64,000 nucleotides of DNA from Acidithiobacillus sp. (lineage in GTDB: Bacteria; Pseudomonadota; Gammaproteobacteria; Acidithiobacillales; Acidithiobacillaceae), in NCBI RefSeq assembly GCF_023256195.1, contig NZ_JAGDWX010000010.1:62001-126000 (forward strand), written 5' to 3'. Made by a program: the position numbers and the translations under genes. The notes under the pieces were generated by a model. It searched no databases and was not told the DNA's origin. It worked only from the letters and a program-made list of their open reading frames with translations. Of the stretch, positions 47,061-56,090 are shown piece by piece. How positions within the stretch are numbered: position 1 is the first letter of the stretch; the number at the start of each line of letters is the position of its first letter.

Positions 47061-47922
47061 GGAAGCTCCCGCGGACGAAGTGGGCCTCGTCCAGATAGCT
47101 GGCAAGGTCCGGATTCAACAGGGATTGCCACTCGGCCACCGGCCGATAGTGGGGCATGAGTTGCTGCAGCAGAGGTGTCTGACGACTGGCCGGGTGGAAG
47201 TAGACCTCCGCCAGCACGCCATCGGGCAGACACTGCAAGGCACGCGACAGGGCCATGCTATCCATACGTCCGGTGGCCTGCAGGCCCACCAGAACCTCGT
47301 TGCAGGCCATGCCCGCGGCGTGAATCTGGCGCCGCATGCGACGCACCCAGGGGCTCAGCAACAGCGCTCCCAGGCTGTCCTGCCAGGAGAGCTTTTCCAT
47401 GCAACGTTTGAGCGGGAGCGGCTCCCAGGGCAGCCGCACCCAGCCGAGACCGTAGTCCTTGCCGATGTCCAGCAGCAGGCGCAGCACCGTCGGATGCACG
47501 TGCAGGTGCTTGTGGGCATTGGCGTGGTCCAGGGGCAGACCCGTGGCCGCGAAAGCCTCGAACTGGGCGCGGATCTCCGCTGCGAGCTGCCGGCGCACGC
47601 GCGGCAGAAAAAAATAACGAACCCCACGGCGCCATAGGTCGGCGGCAAAACGGCCCTGTGCGTCCACCAGATCCGGTACGGCCTTGGCCGGAAGCGTCGG
47701 CACTCCGTCCACCAGGGTCAGATGCAGCCCAACCCCAAGGCCCGGGAGCCGCCGCGCCCGCGCTACGGCATCGGCGGCCGCCGGCGCCGACACCATCAGG
47801 CTGGTACTGGTGAGCAGACCATCCCGAAATGCCGACTCCACGGCCTCATTGACGGCCACATCCAGACCGAAGTCATCGGCATTGAAGACGATACGCCGAG
47901 GGGCGAGGCTGGCGGCACTCAA
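47038..47922 (-). CDS. hpnK: Hopanoid biosynthesis deacetylase HpnK (YdjC-like)
   Basis: A 294-residue member of the YdjC/ChbG deacetylase family. Metal-site residues are in NADDFGLDVAVNEAV (Asp-Asp) and in the DHANAHKHLHVHPTV histidine cluster. HpnK is reported to deacetylate the N-acetylglucosaminyl head group during synthesis of bacteriohopanetetrol cyclitol ether, after HpnI and before HpnJ. Those two genes lie directly upstream. It overlaps hpnJ by four bases. Confidence 0.9.
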   Translation of the reverse strand: MSAASLAPRRIVFNADDFGLDVAVNEAVESAFRDGLLTSTSLMVSAPAAADAVARARRLPGLGVGLHLTLVDGVPTLPAKAVPDLVDAQGRFAADLWRRGVRYFFLPRVRRQLAAEIRAQFEAFAATGLPLDHANAHKHLHVHPTVLRLLLDIGKDYGLGWVRLPWEPLPLKRCMEKLSWQDSLGALLLSPWVRRMRRQIHAAGMACNEVLVGLQATGRMDSMALSRALQCLPDGVLAEVYFHPASRQTPLLQQLMPHYRPVAEWQSLLNPDLASYLDEAHFVRGSFRDFSGCR

Positions 47923-49346
47923 CCGTGGCGCTGACGCAGGAAACGGACGAATTCCACACCTTCCCGCAGACGCCGTTTCATCATCTGCGAGCTGCGGAGC
48001 ATCTCACCGGTGATCTCGGCAATCTTGCCGGCACGGAAGTAGAAGCGCTTGTACATCACCTCGACCGAATCGAAAATCTCGGTGTGGTTGAGATGGGGGT
48101 AGCTCATGGGGCTGATCTGCACCCCCCGATCATTGACCAGGTGCGCCTCGTCCTCGTCCGTGAGCCAGCCTTCCTGCTTGGCCTGATTGTAGAGATAGGT
48201 TCCGGGATAGGGCGCCGCCAGCGACACCTGGATGGTGTGCGGATTGATCTCTTTGGCAAAATCGATGGTCTTCTGGATGGTTTCCCGCGTCTCTCCGGGC
48301 AGGCCGAGGATGAAGGTGCCGTGGATGGTGATGCCCAGTTCGTGGCAATCCTTGGTGAACTTGCGCGCCGCTTCGACCTTCAGCCCCTTCTTGATGTTGT
48401 TGAGGATCTGCTGGTCTCCGGACTCATAGCCGACCAGCAGCAGGCGCAACCCGTTGTCGCGCAGGACCTTGAGGGTCTCGTAAGGCACATTGGCCTTGGC
48501 ATTGCAGGACCAGGTCACCCCCAGCTTGCCCAGGCCGCGCGCGATTTCCTCCGCCCGCGGACGATCGTCGGTGAAGGTGTCGTCGTCGAAGAAGATCTCC
48601 TGGACCTGTGGAAAATGCTTCTGGATGTAGCGCACTTCCTCGATCACGTTGGCGGCACTGCGGGTGCGATAGCGGTGCCCGCCCACGGTCTGCGGCCAGA
48701 GGCAGAAGGTGCACTGGGACCGACAACCGCGCCCGGTGTAAAAAGAGATATAGGGGTGCTTGAGATAACCGATGAAGTAATCCTCGATCCGCAGATCCCG
48801 CTTGTAGACCTCGGACACAAAAGGCAAGGCGTCCATATCCTCGATCATGGCGCGGTCGGGATTACCGATAATGCGTCCGTCGGCATCGCGGTAGTGGATG
48901 CCGTCCACCTCCGCCAGAGGACGCCCTTCGGCAATCTCCTTGAGCGTGTAGTCGAACTCTTCGCGGGCGACGAAATCGATGGCCGGCGATGCCTGCAGGG
49001 ACTCTTCGGGCTCTACCGCCACCTTGGCGCCCACGAGGCCGATGCGCATGTGTGGATAGTGCGCCTTGAGGGTCTCGGCCATTCGCAGGTCCGAGGGAAA
49101 AGAAGGGGTACTGGTGTGGATGATGCAGAGTTCGTAGTCTTTGGCCACCCGCAGGGTTTCTTCGACGCTGACGTCGGCAGGCGGAGCGTCCAGCAAGCGG
49201 CTCCCGGGAATCATAGCCGCCGGCTGCGCCAGCCAAGTGGGGAACCAGAAAGAACGGATCTCCCGCTTGGCTTGGTAACGCGAGCCCGCACCGCCATCGA
49301 AGCCTTCAAAGGATGGCGCCTGCAAAAATAGGGTCTTCATGGTCAT
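47919..49346 (-). CDS. hpnJ: Hopanoid radical SAM enzyme HpnJ
   Basis: A 475-residue B12-binding-type radical SAM protein. The N-terminal domain resembles a cobalamin-binding fold, and the radical SAM core has GRGCRSQCTFCLWP (CxxxCxxC). HpnJ is needed to make the cyclitol ring of the hopanoid head group. It overlaps hpnI and hpnK by four bases each, so the three head-group enzymes are translationally coupled. Confidence 0.92.
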   Translation of the reverse strand: MTMKTLFLQAPSFEGFDGGAGSRYQAKREIRSFWFPTWLAQPAAMIPGSRLLDAPPADVSVEETLRVAKDYELCIIHTSTPSFPSDLRMAETLKAHYPHMRIGLVGAKVAVEPEESLQASPAIDFVAREEFDYTLKEIAEGRPLAEVDGIHYRDADGRIIGNPDRAMIEDMDALPFVSEVYKRDLRIEDYFIGYLKHPYISFYTGRGCRSQCTFCLWPQTVGGHRYRTRSAANVIEEVRYIQKHFPQVQEIFFDDDTFTDDRPRAEEIARGLGKLGVTWSCNAKANVPYETLKVLRDNGLRLLLVGYESGDQQILNNIKKGLKVEAARKFTKDCHELGITIHGTFILGLPGETRETIQKTIDFAKEINPHTIQVSLAAPYPGTYLYNQAKQEGWLTDEDEAHLVNDRGVQISPMSYPHLNHTEIFDSVEVMYKRFYFRAGKIAEITGEMLRSSQMMKRRLREGVEFVRFLRQRHG

Positions 49347-50509
49347 CGTTCCACTCCGTCTCCGCCACGCATGCGACCGTGGCTGTCGTAGGCAAAGTCA
49401 CCGCCCCGCCAGTATACCCGGCGAGAGATCCAAGCCTCGGCCCAGATCACCAGGGCAAGCATGTCGCCGAGCCATACCGCCGCGGGCGGCAAGGGATTTT
49501 TGAGCTGCTTCGCAATCGCCCTATGGTACACGAGCCTCAGCGTGAGAACCACAGGAATGAGGCTCCAGCCCGGCCAGCCGAGCCAGGGCGCGAGCAGCAC
49601 CGTCAACGGCCCGGGATAGCTGAGAAAGGAAAAGGCGTGCCCCAGCGGCTGTACCGAACGGGTGGTGCGCGCCCAGCGCAGGGCGTGGCGGTGAAAATCC
49701 CGAAAGCTGGCCTCCGCCACCTGCGTATCCACCACATAATCCGACAGCGCTATGCGCTTGCCCTGGGCGCGAACACAGGCGCCCAGGGCGTAGTCGTCGG
49801 CGAGACTATCGGCAATGGCCCGCCAACCCCCGCAGCGCTCCAAGGTGTCGCGGCCAAGGGCCATGGTGGCACCGGCGCAATAAATGGTCGGACCGAGGCG
49901 GGTAGCGGTCAACACCGAAGGCAGGAAAAGCTCCTGAATCTGTACCGCCAGTACCCTGGACCAGAAACGCTGGTCCGGCCGCGGGCGGTAGAGGCAGGTC
50001 ACGAGACCCACTTCGGGATCCTGCAAAGGAGCGACGACGTGACGCAGATAGTCCGGCCCGACGACGATGTCGGCATCCTGGATCACCAGACATTCGGCAA
50101 GACCGAGCGTGCTTATCCCGGCCAGATTGTTCACCTTGGGATTGCTGCCCAGCCGACAGTCGTGCAGGTGCCAGTACAGCGGCAGCTCCGGATGCTGCTG
50201 CCGCAGCGCTTCCAGCACGGAGATGGCAGGGTCCGCAGGGCGCTGTACACCGCAGAGCAGCGTATAGCGGGGATAGTTCTGGCGCGCCGCCGCCAGGATC
50301 GAGGTGCCGAGACCGGGCTCGGCATCGTGCAGGGGTTTCAGCAGGCTCACCCTCGGCCAGGACGACACCTCGGGAGCTCTGCCATCGTCCATCTCCTTCA
50401 GATGCGGCCGCCAGCGCCACAGCGAAATCCAGGCCAGACCCCAGTAGACGAAGCTTGCGACCAGCAGGAATGCGCACAGCAGCTGCCAGATACCCCACCA
50501 GCCGGACAT
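49343..50509 (-). CDS. hpnI: Hopanoid glycosyltransferase HpnI
   Basis: A 388-residue family 2 glycosyltransferase with one N-terminal TM segment and two to three near the C-terminus. It has VSLLKPLHDAEPGLG, the DAD motif in VIQDADIVVGPDYL and DDYALGACVRAQGKRI, as in ceramide glucosyltransferase relatives. It should transfer N-acetylglucosamine to bacteriohopanetetrol. It lies two bases after the hpnA stop and overlaps hpnJ. Confidence 0.9.
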   Translation of the reverse strand: MSGWWGIWQLLCAFLLVASFVYWGLAWISLWRWRPHLKEMDDGRAPEVSSWPRVSLLKPLHDAEPGLGTSILAAARQNYPRYTLLCGVQRPADPAISVLEALRQQHPELPLYWHLHDCRLGSNPKVNNLAGISTLGLAECLVIQDADIVVGPDYLRHVVAPLQDPEVGLVTCLYRPRPDQRFWSRVLAVQIQELFLPSVLTATRLGPTIYCAGATMALGRDTLERCGGWRAIADSLADDYALGACVRAQGKRIALSDYVVDTQVAEASFRDFHRHALRWARTTRSVQPLGHAFSFLSYPGPLTVLLAPWLGWPGWSLIPVVLTLRLVYHRAIAKQLKNPLPPAAVWLGDMLALVIWAEAWISRRVYWRGGDFAYDSHGRMRGGDGVER

Positions 50510-50511
50510 GC

Positions 50512-51495
50512 TCAGCGGGGCGGCGCCTGCAAGAACCAGCGCACGGCATCGCGCAGTGCCTCTTCCGCCGGCCGATGGCGATAGCCCAACTCGGCCTCTG
50601 CCTTGGCGGAACTGAAATACATGCGATGGGCGGCCATGCGCAGCTCGTCCACCGTCACTATCGGCGTACCCCGACCGCGGGCGCGTACCCAGCCTTGCGC
50701 CGCCCAGGCGATGGGGTATAGAGCCTTACGGGGTAGGCGCAGACGCGGCGAAGGGCGACCCGTGAGCCCGGCGATGCGGGTGAGGATCGACGCCAGGGAG
50801 AGGTTATCGCCACCCAGGATGTAGCGCTCTCCCGGCCGACCGTGTTGGAAGGCTTGCCAGTGCCCCTCCGCCACATCGTCCACGTGGACGATGTTGAGCC
50901 CGGTATCGACATAGGCGGGCACGCGTCCCAGGGCCGCATCGCGCACCATGCGCCCCGTGGGCGTGGGTTTGACATCGCCGGGACCGACAGGGGTCGAGGG
51001 ATTGACGATGACGATGGATGCCTGATGCTGCCGTTGGATGCGTCGCACCGCCTCCTCGGCCAGGAATTTGGAGCGCTTGTAACTGCCGATCATGTCGTCG
51101 ACGCTGGCCCAGGCCTCCTCATCGCTGGGACGGCCGTCGGGGTAAAAACCGAGGACGGCGACACTGCTGGTGTAGACGATGCGCTCGACGCCGGCAGCCA
51201 GGGCCGCTTCCAGAAGTGCTATGGTACCGTCGACGTTGGCCCGCATCATGGCCGCCGGATCCGGTACCCAGAGCCGGTAATCGGCGGCGACGTGAAAGAG
51301 CGCCTGACAGCCTTGCACCGCTGCCTCGAGGCTCGCGGGATCGGCCAGATCGCCGTAGCAGAGCTCCACATCGTCGGCCTCAAGAGCGGCGGAGGGTGTC
51401 CGCAGGAGCAGGCGGATGTCCAGATTTTCCGCGCGCAGGCGGCGCAGGACGGCACTGCCGACGAAGCCGGAGGCTCCCGTCAACAGGACCTTCAT
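50512..51495 (-). CDS. hpnA: Hopanoid-associated sugar epimerase HpnA (SDR family)
   Basis: A 327-residue extended short-chain dehydrogenase. The N-terminal Rossmann motif is GASGFVGSAVLRRL, and the active-site Tyr-Lys pair is in SYKRSKFLAEE. HpnA-type proteins resemble dihydroflavonol reductases and are regular members of hopanoid clusters; the substrate is not established. I favour the ATG at 51495, which overlaps the hpnG stop (ATGA); an ATG nine bases upstream is also possible. Confidence 0.9.
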   Translation of the reverse strand: MKVLLTGASGFVGSAVLRRLRAENLDIRLLLRTPSAALEADDVELCYGDLADPASLEAAVQGCQALFHVAADYRLWVPDPAAMMRANVDGTIALLEAALAAGVERIVYTSSVAVLGFYPDGRPSDEEAWASVDDMIGSYKRSKFLAEEAVRRIQRQHQASIVIVNPSTPVGPGDVKPTPTGRMVRDAALGRVPAYVDTGLNIVHVDDVAEGHWQAFQHGRPGERYILGGDNLSLASILTRIAGLTGRPSPRLRLPRKALYPIAWAAQGWVRARGRGTPIVTVDELRMAAHRMYFSSAKAEAELGYRHRPAEEALRDAVRWFLQAPPR

Positions 51496-52199
51496 AGGCT
51501 CCATTCCTGCCGCAGTGCCTCCCCCGCCAGGCGCAGACTGGTACTGGCGGTATCCAGATCTCGGCCCAGCAGCATCAGTACCGGCAGATCCTGCGGGCGT
51601 CGCGAGAGCAGGCCGAGAAAGACGCGGGGTTGCAGGCGACCAAAGGCATCCACACCGCCCAGGGCGGCCCTAGGCAGGCGGCGCTGCAATGGGTCGATGA
51701 TGGCGCGCACCGCGAGCCAGGGCACCTGCGCGCCGGCCGCCGCCGCCGCCACGGCACCGCTTTCCATGTCCAGGGCTGCGGCACCGAAACGTCGGCCCAG
51801 CGCCTCCTTGGCCTGGGGGTCGACGCAGGCCTCCGCCACCGTGAGCAGCGGCCGGCTACAGACCGTCCAACGCCGCCGCGCCGGCAGCTTTGCCATGAGC
51901 CTGCCGCGCAGGGACTCGTCCGTCGGCCAACGCTGCTCCTGCCACAGCACTTCCTGGGGCAGACAGAGCGTGCCGGGGCGAAGCTCCGGCTGCAGGGCAG
52001 CGGCCGTGCCGAAGGACACCAGGGCCTGCGCGCCATCTTCCAGCAACTGCTGCGCCGCCAGACTTGCCCGCTCGGGCCCCATACCCGACAACCGCACCAG
52101 GAGATGGTCACCGAGGCACTGGGTTTGTCCCGGGCGCGGCCTTCTCAGGCCCAGACTGCGAGCCTCCGCGAGCAGCGCCGTGACAATGCCTAGACGCAA
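51492..52199 (-). CDS. hpnG: Hopanoid phosphorylase HpnG
   Basis: A 235-residue nucleoside-phosphorylase-like protein. MRLGIVTALLAEARSLGL, a glycine-rich LVRLSGMGPERASLAA loop and LDMESGAVAAAAA are typical. It removes adenine from adenosylhopane, the product of HpnH, to give ribosylhopane. It overlaps the end of shc by 10 bases and the start of hpnA by four. Confidence 0.92.
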   Translation of the reverse strand: MRLGIVTALLAEARSLGLRRPRPGQTQCLGDHLLVRLSGMGPERASLAAQQLLEDGAQALVSFGTAAALQPELRPGTLCLPQEVLWQEQRWPTDESLRGRLMAKLPARRRWTVCSRPLLTVAEACVDPQAKEALGRRFGAAALDMESGAVAAAAAGAQVPWLAVRAIIDPLQRRLPRAALGGVDAFGRLQPRVFLGLLSRRPQDLPVLMLLGRDLDTASTSLRLAGEALRQEWSL

Positions 52200-54136
52200 T
52201 GCCGCTCCGTCAGATTGCGGTAGCGCGCCAAGGCCCAGAGCGGGAAGTAGATCTTGTAGCCGTGATAGGTGAGATAGAACACCCGAGGGAAGCCCGGTGC
52301 ATTGAAATACGGATCCCGCCAGTCACCAGGCTGCTCCTGGTGACGCTGGAGCCAGTCGATTCCGCGGCGCAGGGACTCGCTGTCGCGATCGCCCGCAGCC
52401 ATCAGACCCAGGCAGGCCCAGGCGGTCTGTGCCGCATTGCTCTCTTGACCCAGGCCCGCCAGACCGGGATCGGCGTAGCTGTCGTTGCTCTCACCCCAGC
52501 CACCATCGTCCTGCTGCACCGAGCGCAACCAGTGCGCCGCCCGCGACATGGCATCGCGGACCTCGGCGCTGGGATTGCGAACCTCGGCCAGGCCCATGAG
52601 CACCGACCAGGTGCCATAGATGTAGTTGGTCCCCCAGCGACCGAACCAGGCTCCCGAGGCCTCCTGCTCCCGCAGGAGATACTGGATGAGACGCGCGCGC
52701 ACCGGCGCGTCCACCTCGCGGTCGAGGATGGCCAGGAAAGCCAGCACCCTTCCGGAGACATCGGCCGTGGGCGGATCCAGCAAGGCCTTGTGATCGGCAA
52801 AGGGGATCTCGTTGAGGTAATAGTAGGTATTGTCGACGTCGTAGGCGCCGAAGCCACCATTGCGGGACTGCATGCCCGCGAGCCAGTTCGCTGCCCGCTC
52901 GATGGCGGGACGATCCTCCGGGCGACGGGCGCGGGCCAGTGCCCAGGCCACAGCGGCGGTATCGTCCAGATCGGGATAGTAAGGGTTGGCATATTGGAAG
53001 GCCCAGCCTCCTCCAGCCAGCTCCGGCCGCCGCTCACGCCAGTCGCCCGGCGCGTCCGTGATCTGCCGATCCAGCAACCACTGCATACTGCGCTTGGCCG
53101 GTTCAGCTACATCGCCCTCCGCTTCCAGGAGTGCGTGCAGAGCCAGGCAAGTATCCCAAACCGGCGACACGCAGGGCTGGCAGTAGGCTTCGCCGGCACG
53201 TTCCACCACCAACTTCTTCAGGGCCGCGCGGGTCTGCTGGCGGTAGGGGTGTTCGGCTTCGTAGCCCAGCAACGCCAGGGCCTCGTGGGCGTTGACCATG
53301 GCCGGGAAAATGCCGTTGAGCCCGTCCTCGCCGTTGAGGCGTTCGATGAACCAGGCCTCGGCCCGGGCGATGGCTCGACGCCGCAGCGCCCCAGGGATCC
53401 AGGGCTCCATGGTCCGGCCCAGCCGGTCGAACCAGAGGAAGATCCGCGACACCCAGCCCTGCAGAGCGTGGGCGAAATAATCGTCGATATCCTCCGGTGG
53501 CCGCGTGAAGAGTTCGCGGATCTGCACGCCCGTCGGATTCTTGGCCTGCGGCTTCAGGCTGCAGAGGATGAACAGGGGCACCATCACGGTCCGCGACCAG
53601 GACGCCACCTTGTAGATGTGCATGGGAAACCAGCGCGGAAAGAGCAGGATCTCCACGGGGATGAAGGGCACGGCGCGCCAGGGTACCTGACCAAAGAGCG
53701 CCAGGGTGATGCGCGTAAAGACGTTGGCGCGCTCGGCGCCGCCATGGGCCAGAATGGCGCTGCGCGCACGGCGCATGTGCGCCGCTTCGGGATCGTCGCC
53801 GGCGAGCTTCAGGGCAAAATAGGCCTTGACCGAGGCGCTCATGTCGAAATGACCGCCGTGATAAAGGGACCAGCCGCCGTGATTCTCCTGCTTGCGCCGC
53901 AGGTACACGGCCATCTTGGCCTCGAGATCGGCATCCCGCTCGTCCATGTAGTGCATCATCAGGATGTATTCTGCGGGGATGGTGCAGTCCGCCTCGAACT
54001 CGAAACACCAATGGCCATCGACGGCCTGGTGCCGGAGCAGAGCGGCCTCAGCCGCCGCAATGGCCCGCTGCAGGGGCTCGTGGCACCCCTCCGCAGGGCG
54101 ATGGGCACGCGAAAGACTGTGCACGGTGGGATTCAT
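52190..54136 (-). CDS. shc: Squalene-hopene cyclase
   Basis: A 648-residue membrane-associated cyclase that converts squalene to hopene in one proton-initiated cascade. The catalytic DXDD motif appears as DLDDTA in YPDLDDTAAVAWAL. Several QW repeats are visible (for example QENHGGWSLYHG, QSRNGGFGAYD, QQDDGGWGESNDSY). Length is normal. It overlaps the squalene synthase gene by four bases. Confidence 0.97.
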   Translation of the reverse strand: MNPTVHSLSRAHRPAEGCHEPLQRAIAAAEAALLRHQAVDGHWCFEFEADCTIPAEYILMMHYMDERDADLEAKMAVYLRRKQENHGGWSLYHGGHFDMSASVKAYFALKLAGDDPEAAHMRRARSAILAHGGAERANVFTRITLALFGQVPWRAVPFIPVEILLFPRWFPMHIYKVASWSRTVMVPLFILCSLKPQAKNPTGVQIRELFTRPPEDIDDYFAHALQGWVSRIFLWFDRLGRTMEPWIPGALRRRAIARAEAWFIERLNGEDGLNGIFPAMVNAHEALALLGYEAEHPYRQQTRAALKKLVVERAGEAYCQPCVSPVWDTCLALHALLEAEGDVAEPAKRSMQWLLDRQITDAPGDWRERRPELAGGGWAFQYANPYYPDLDDTAAVAWALARARRPEDRPAIERAANWLAGMQSRNGGFGAYDVDNTYYYLNEIPFADHKALLDPPTADVSGRVLAFLAILDREVDAPVRARLIQYLLREQEASGAWFGRWGTNYIYGTWSVLMGLAEVRNPSAEVRDAMSRAAHWLRSVQQDDGGWGESNDSYADPGLAGLGQESNAAQTAWACLGLMAAGDRDSESLRRGIDWLQRHQEQPGDWRDPYFNAPGFPRVFYLTYHGYKIYFPLWALARYRNLTERHCV

Positions 54137-55176
54137 GCCGATACCCCGAGGGGCACTTGCGGCAGGGGCCGAATACCTACACGGAACGCCAGGCGCAGGA
54201 GATCATCGGAACGGTGCAGCAACTGCGACATCCACACCACCCGGCGCACGCTGTCGCGGCTGATCTTGACCTGATCGGCGCGCTGGAAGGCCGGCTGGGC
54301 GGCGATGCGGCGCAAGGTCAGCACGGCCATGGCGATGGCCCAGAGACAGAAATCCCGCATGCCGGTCTGCTCCTTGGGGATCATCAGGGTATAGCGCAGG
54401 GCCTGGTCCAGATGCCCGCCGGCAATGGCGACGAGCTCGAGCAATGCATTCTGGAAGGCGGGATTGTCCTGACCCGGCTCCAGCGCTTCCACATCGACGC
54501 CGTGGCGCTGCAGCAGATCCCGGGGCAGCCAGTTCACGCCGCGTTCCCAGTCGGTCCAGAAATCCTTGAGGATATTGGTCATCTGCAGGCCCTGACCGAA
54601 GCGCACGGCGAGGCGCTGCATTTCGGCCTCGTGAGGGGCCAGGCGCTGCTCATGGTGGACGAAGAGACTGGTGAGCATCTCGCCAACCACGCCGGCGACG
54701 ACATAGCAGTAGGCATCCAGAGCGGCGAGGTCTGCAAGGCCCGCGCGCGAGGCCTGCTCCTGAAATTTGGCCATGCCCGAGCCCATGATGGCCACGCAGC
54801 GGGCCAGGGCTTCCTGCTGAACCCTATCGAAGCTGCGGGTCAGGCGGATGACCAGCGGGGTGCTGCGGATGAGCTCCTGCTCGCCCGCCGGCATCTGTCG
54901 CGACATGACGGCGGCGAAATCCGCCGCAAAGGCCTCTGGCGCTGCCTCACCCTGCACTACCGCCACAAAGGCTTCCTGCCAGCGCGCCTTTTCGGTCCAC
55001 GACAACTCCGGATCGTCCTCGATGGTATCGGCGATACGGCACAGGAGGTAGCCGTTGCCCACGGCCTCCCGCAAACCTGCGGGAAGGCGGGGAATGGTCA
55101 GGGCAAAGGTGCGCGAGACGGCCTGAAGACTGTGTTCCTGAAAAGCCAGCGCCGGGGCGAGATCCGCGTTCAGCAT
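54133..55176 (-). CDS. Squalene synthase (single-enzyme FPP-condensing type)
   Basis: A 347-residue trans-isoprenyl synthase of the squalene/phytoene family. It contains SRTFALTIPRLP, the first Asp-rich motif in CRIADTIEDDPELS and the second in NILKDFWTDWERG. The sequence looks like the one-enzyme SQS type, and no hpnC/hpnE genes are in the window, so it probably makes squalene from two FPP alone. The start at 55176 lacks a clear ribosome site and is tentative. It leads the hopanoid run and overlaps shc. Confidence 0.88.
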   Translation of the reverse strand: MLNADLAPALAFQEHSLQAVSRTFALTIPRLPAGLREAVGNGYLLCRIADTIEDDPELSWTEKARWQEAFVAVVQGEAAPEAFAADFAAVMSRQMPAGEQELIRSTPLVIRLTRSFDRVQQEALARCVAIMGSGMAKFQEQASRAGLADLAALDAYCYVVAGVVGEMLTSLFVHHEQRLAPHEAEMQRLAVRFGQGLQMTNILKDFWTDWERGVNWLPRDLLQRHGVDVEALEPGQDNPAFQNALLELVAIAGGHLDQALRYTLMIPKEQTGMRDFCLWAIAMAVLTLRRIAAQPAFQRADQVKISRDSVRRVVWMSQLLHRSDDLLRLAFRVGIRPLPQVPLGVSA

Positions 55177-55256
55177 GGACGTAGCAATGGTGGCAAGACG
55201 GCTCCTCGTATTGTGGTGATGCCGGATTCGCGTGAAAACCACACTTTAAGTGCGAA

Positions 55257-55285
55257 AATGTAACCATGTGCCCGCTCCGATGCAA
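55257..55285 (-). promoter_or_regulatory. Candidate promoter of the hopanoid operon
   Basis: On the minus strand TTGCAT (55285-55280), a 17-base spacer and TACATT (55262-55257). The start would lie near 55250, within a small inverted repeat CACTTTAAGTG (55242-55252) that could be an operator. It is 70-80 bases upstream of the squalene synthase ATG. Confidence 0.5.
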
Positions 55286-55406
55286 GTCTTTGCACGATTT
55301 TTTGCAAGCACTTGGGGCGTCGATTCGGCTACTTTCCAAACCGCGGCGAGGCTGGCAGTGGGGTCCAAAATCCATTAATGTGAACCTATGTTTTGGCAAG
55401 ATTCCC

Positions 55407-56090
55407 GTGGCTGACGTGGCGGAGCTCCTGACCCTCGAAGGCGTCAGCAAGCGCGTCCCGGACGCTGTGGATCGGTGGCTCTTCGAGGAGGTCGCGCTGC
55501 GGCTGGACCGCGGCGAATTCGTGGCCATCCTGGGGGAAAGCGGGGTCGGCAAGAGCACCCTCATGCACATCGTCGCCGGCCTGGATCGCAAGGACGGCGG
55601 ACGCCTGTGCTTCGCCGGTCAGGATCTGGACGATCTCGACGACGACGCCCGGACCCTGTTGCGGCGACGGCAGATGGGCTTCATCTTTCAGGCCTTTCAC
55701 CTCATTCCGCAGCTGACGGTGGCCGAGAACATCGCCCTGCCCTGGCGCCTGAATGCCCTGCCGCGCAAGGGTCTGCCGGAGCGCGTGCGCAAACTGGCCC
55801 GTTTCCTGGGGATTGAGCACCGTCTGGAGGCCTGGCCCCGAGAGCTGTCCGGGGGCGAGATGCAGCGCGTGGCGGTGGCCCGCGCCACCCTCCACGACCC
55901 GGCTCTGATCCTGGCCGACGAACCCACGGGCAGCCTCGATCCCGATTCCGCGGCACAGGTTCTGGACCTCCTGCGCGATGCAGGCCTACGGGCCGGCTCG
56001 GCCATTCTCATGGTGACCCACTCCGAGGTGGCAGCGGCCTGCGCTCATCGTCGTTTCCTTCTGGAAAGGCGGGGCCTGCGGCAGCTATGA
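55407..56090 (+). CDS. ABC transporter ATP-binding protein, LolD/AttE-like
   Basis: A 227-residue ATPase with Walker A GESGVGKST, signature LSGGEMQRVAVARA, and Walker B LILADEPTGSLDP, the form seen in LolD/MacB-type exporters that work with FtsX-fold permeases. The GTG at 55407 gives the usual domain start, but its ribosome site is weak and a GTG at 55416 is also possible. The stop overlaps the permease ATG, so the two form one transporter. Confidence 0.88.
   Translation: MADVAELLTLEGVSKRVPDAVDRWLFEEVALRLDRGEFVAILGESGVGKSTLMHIVAGLDRKDGGRLCFAGQDLDDLDDDARTLLRRRQMGFIFQAFHLIPQLTVAENIALPWRLNALPRKGLPERVRKLARFLGIEHRLEAWPRELSGGEMQRVAVARATLHDPALILADEPTGSLDPDSAAQVLDLLRDAGLRAGSAILMVTHSEVAAACAHRRFLLERRGLRQL

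Noticed and set aside
52199-54274. 691-codon open frame antisense to squalene-hopene cyclase
   Set aside because: Same cause: a strong third-position GC bias in shc leaves the opposite frame open. No domain is seen.
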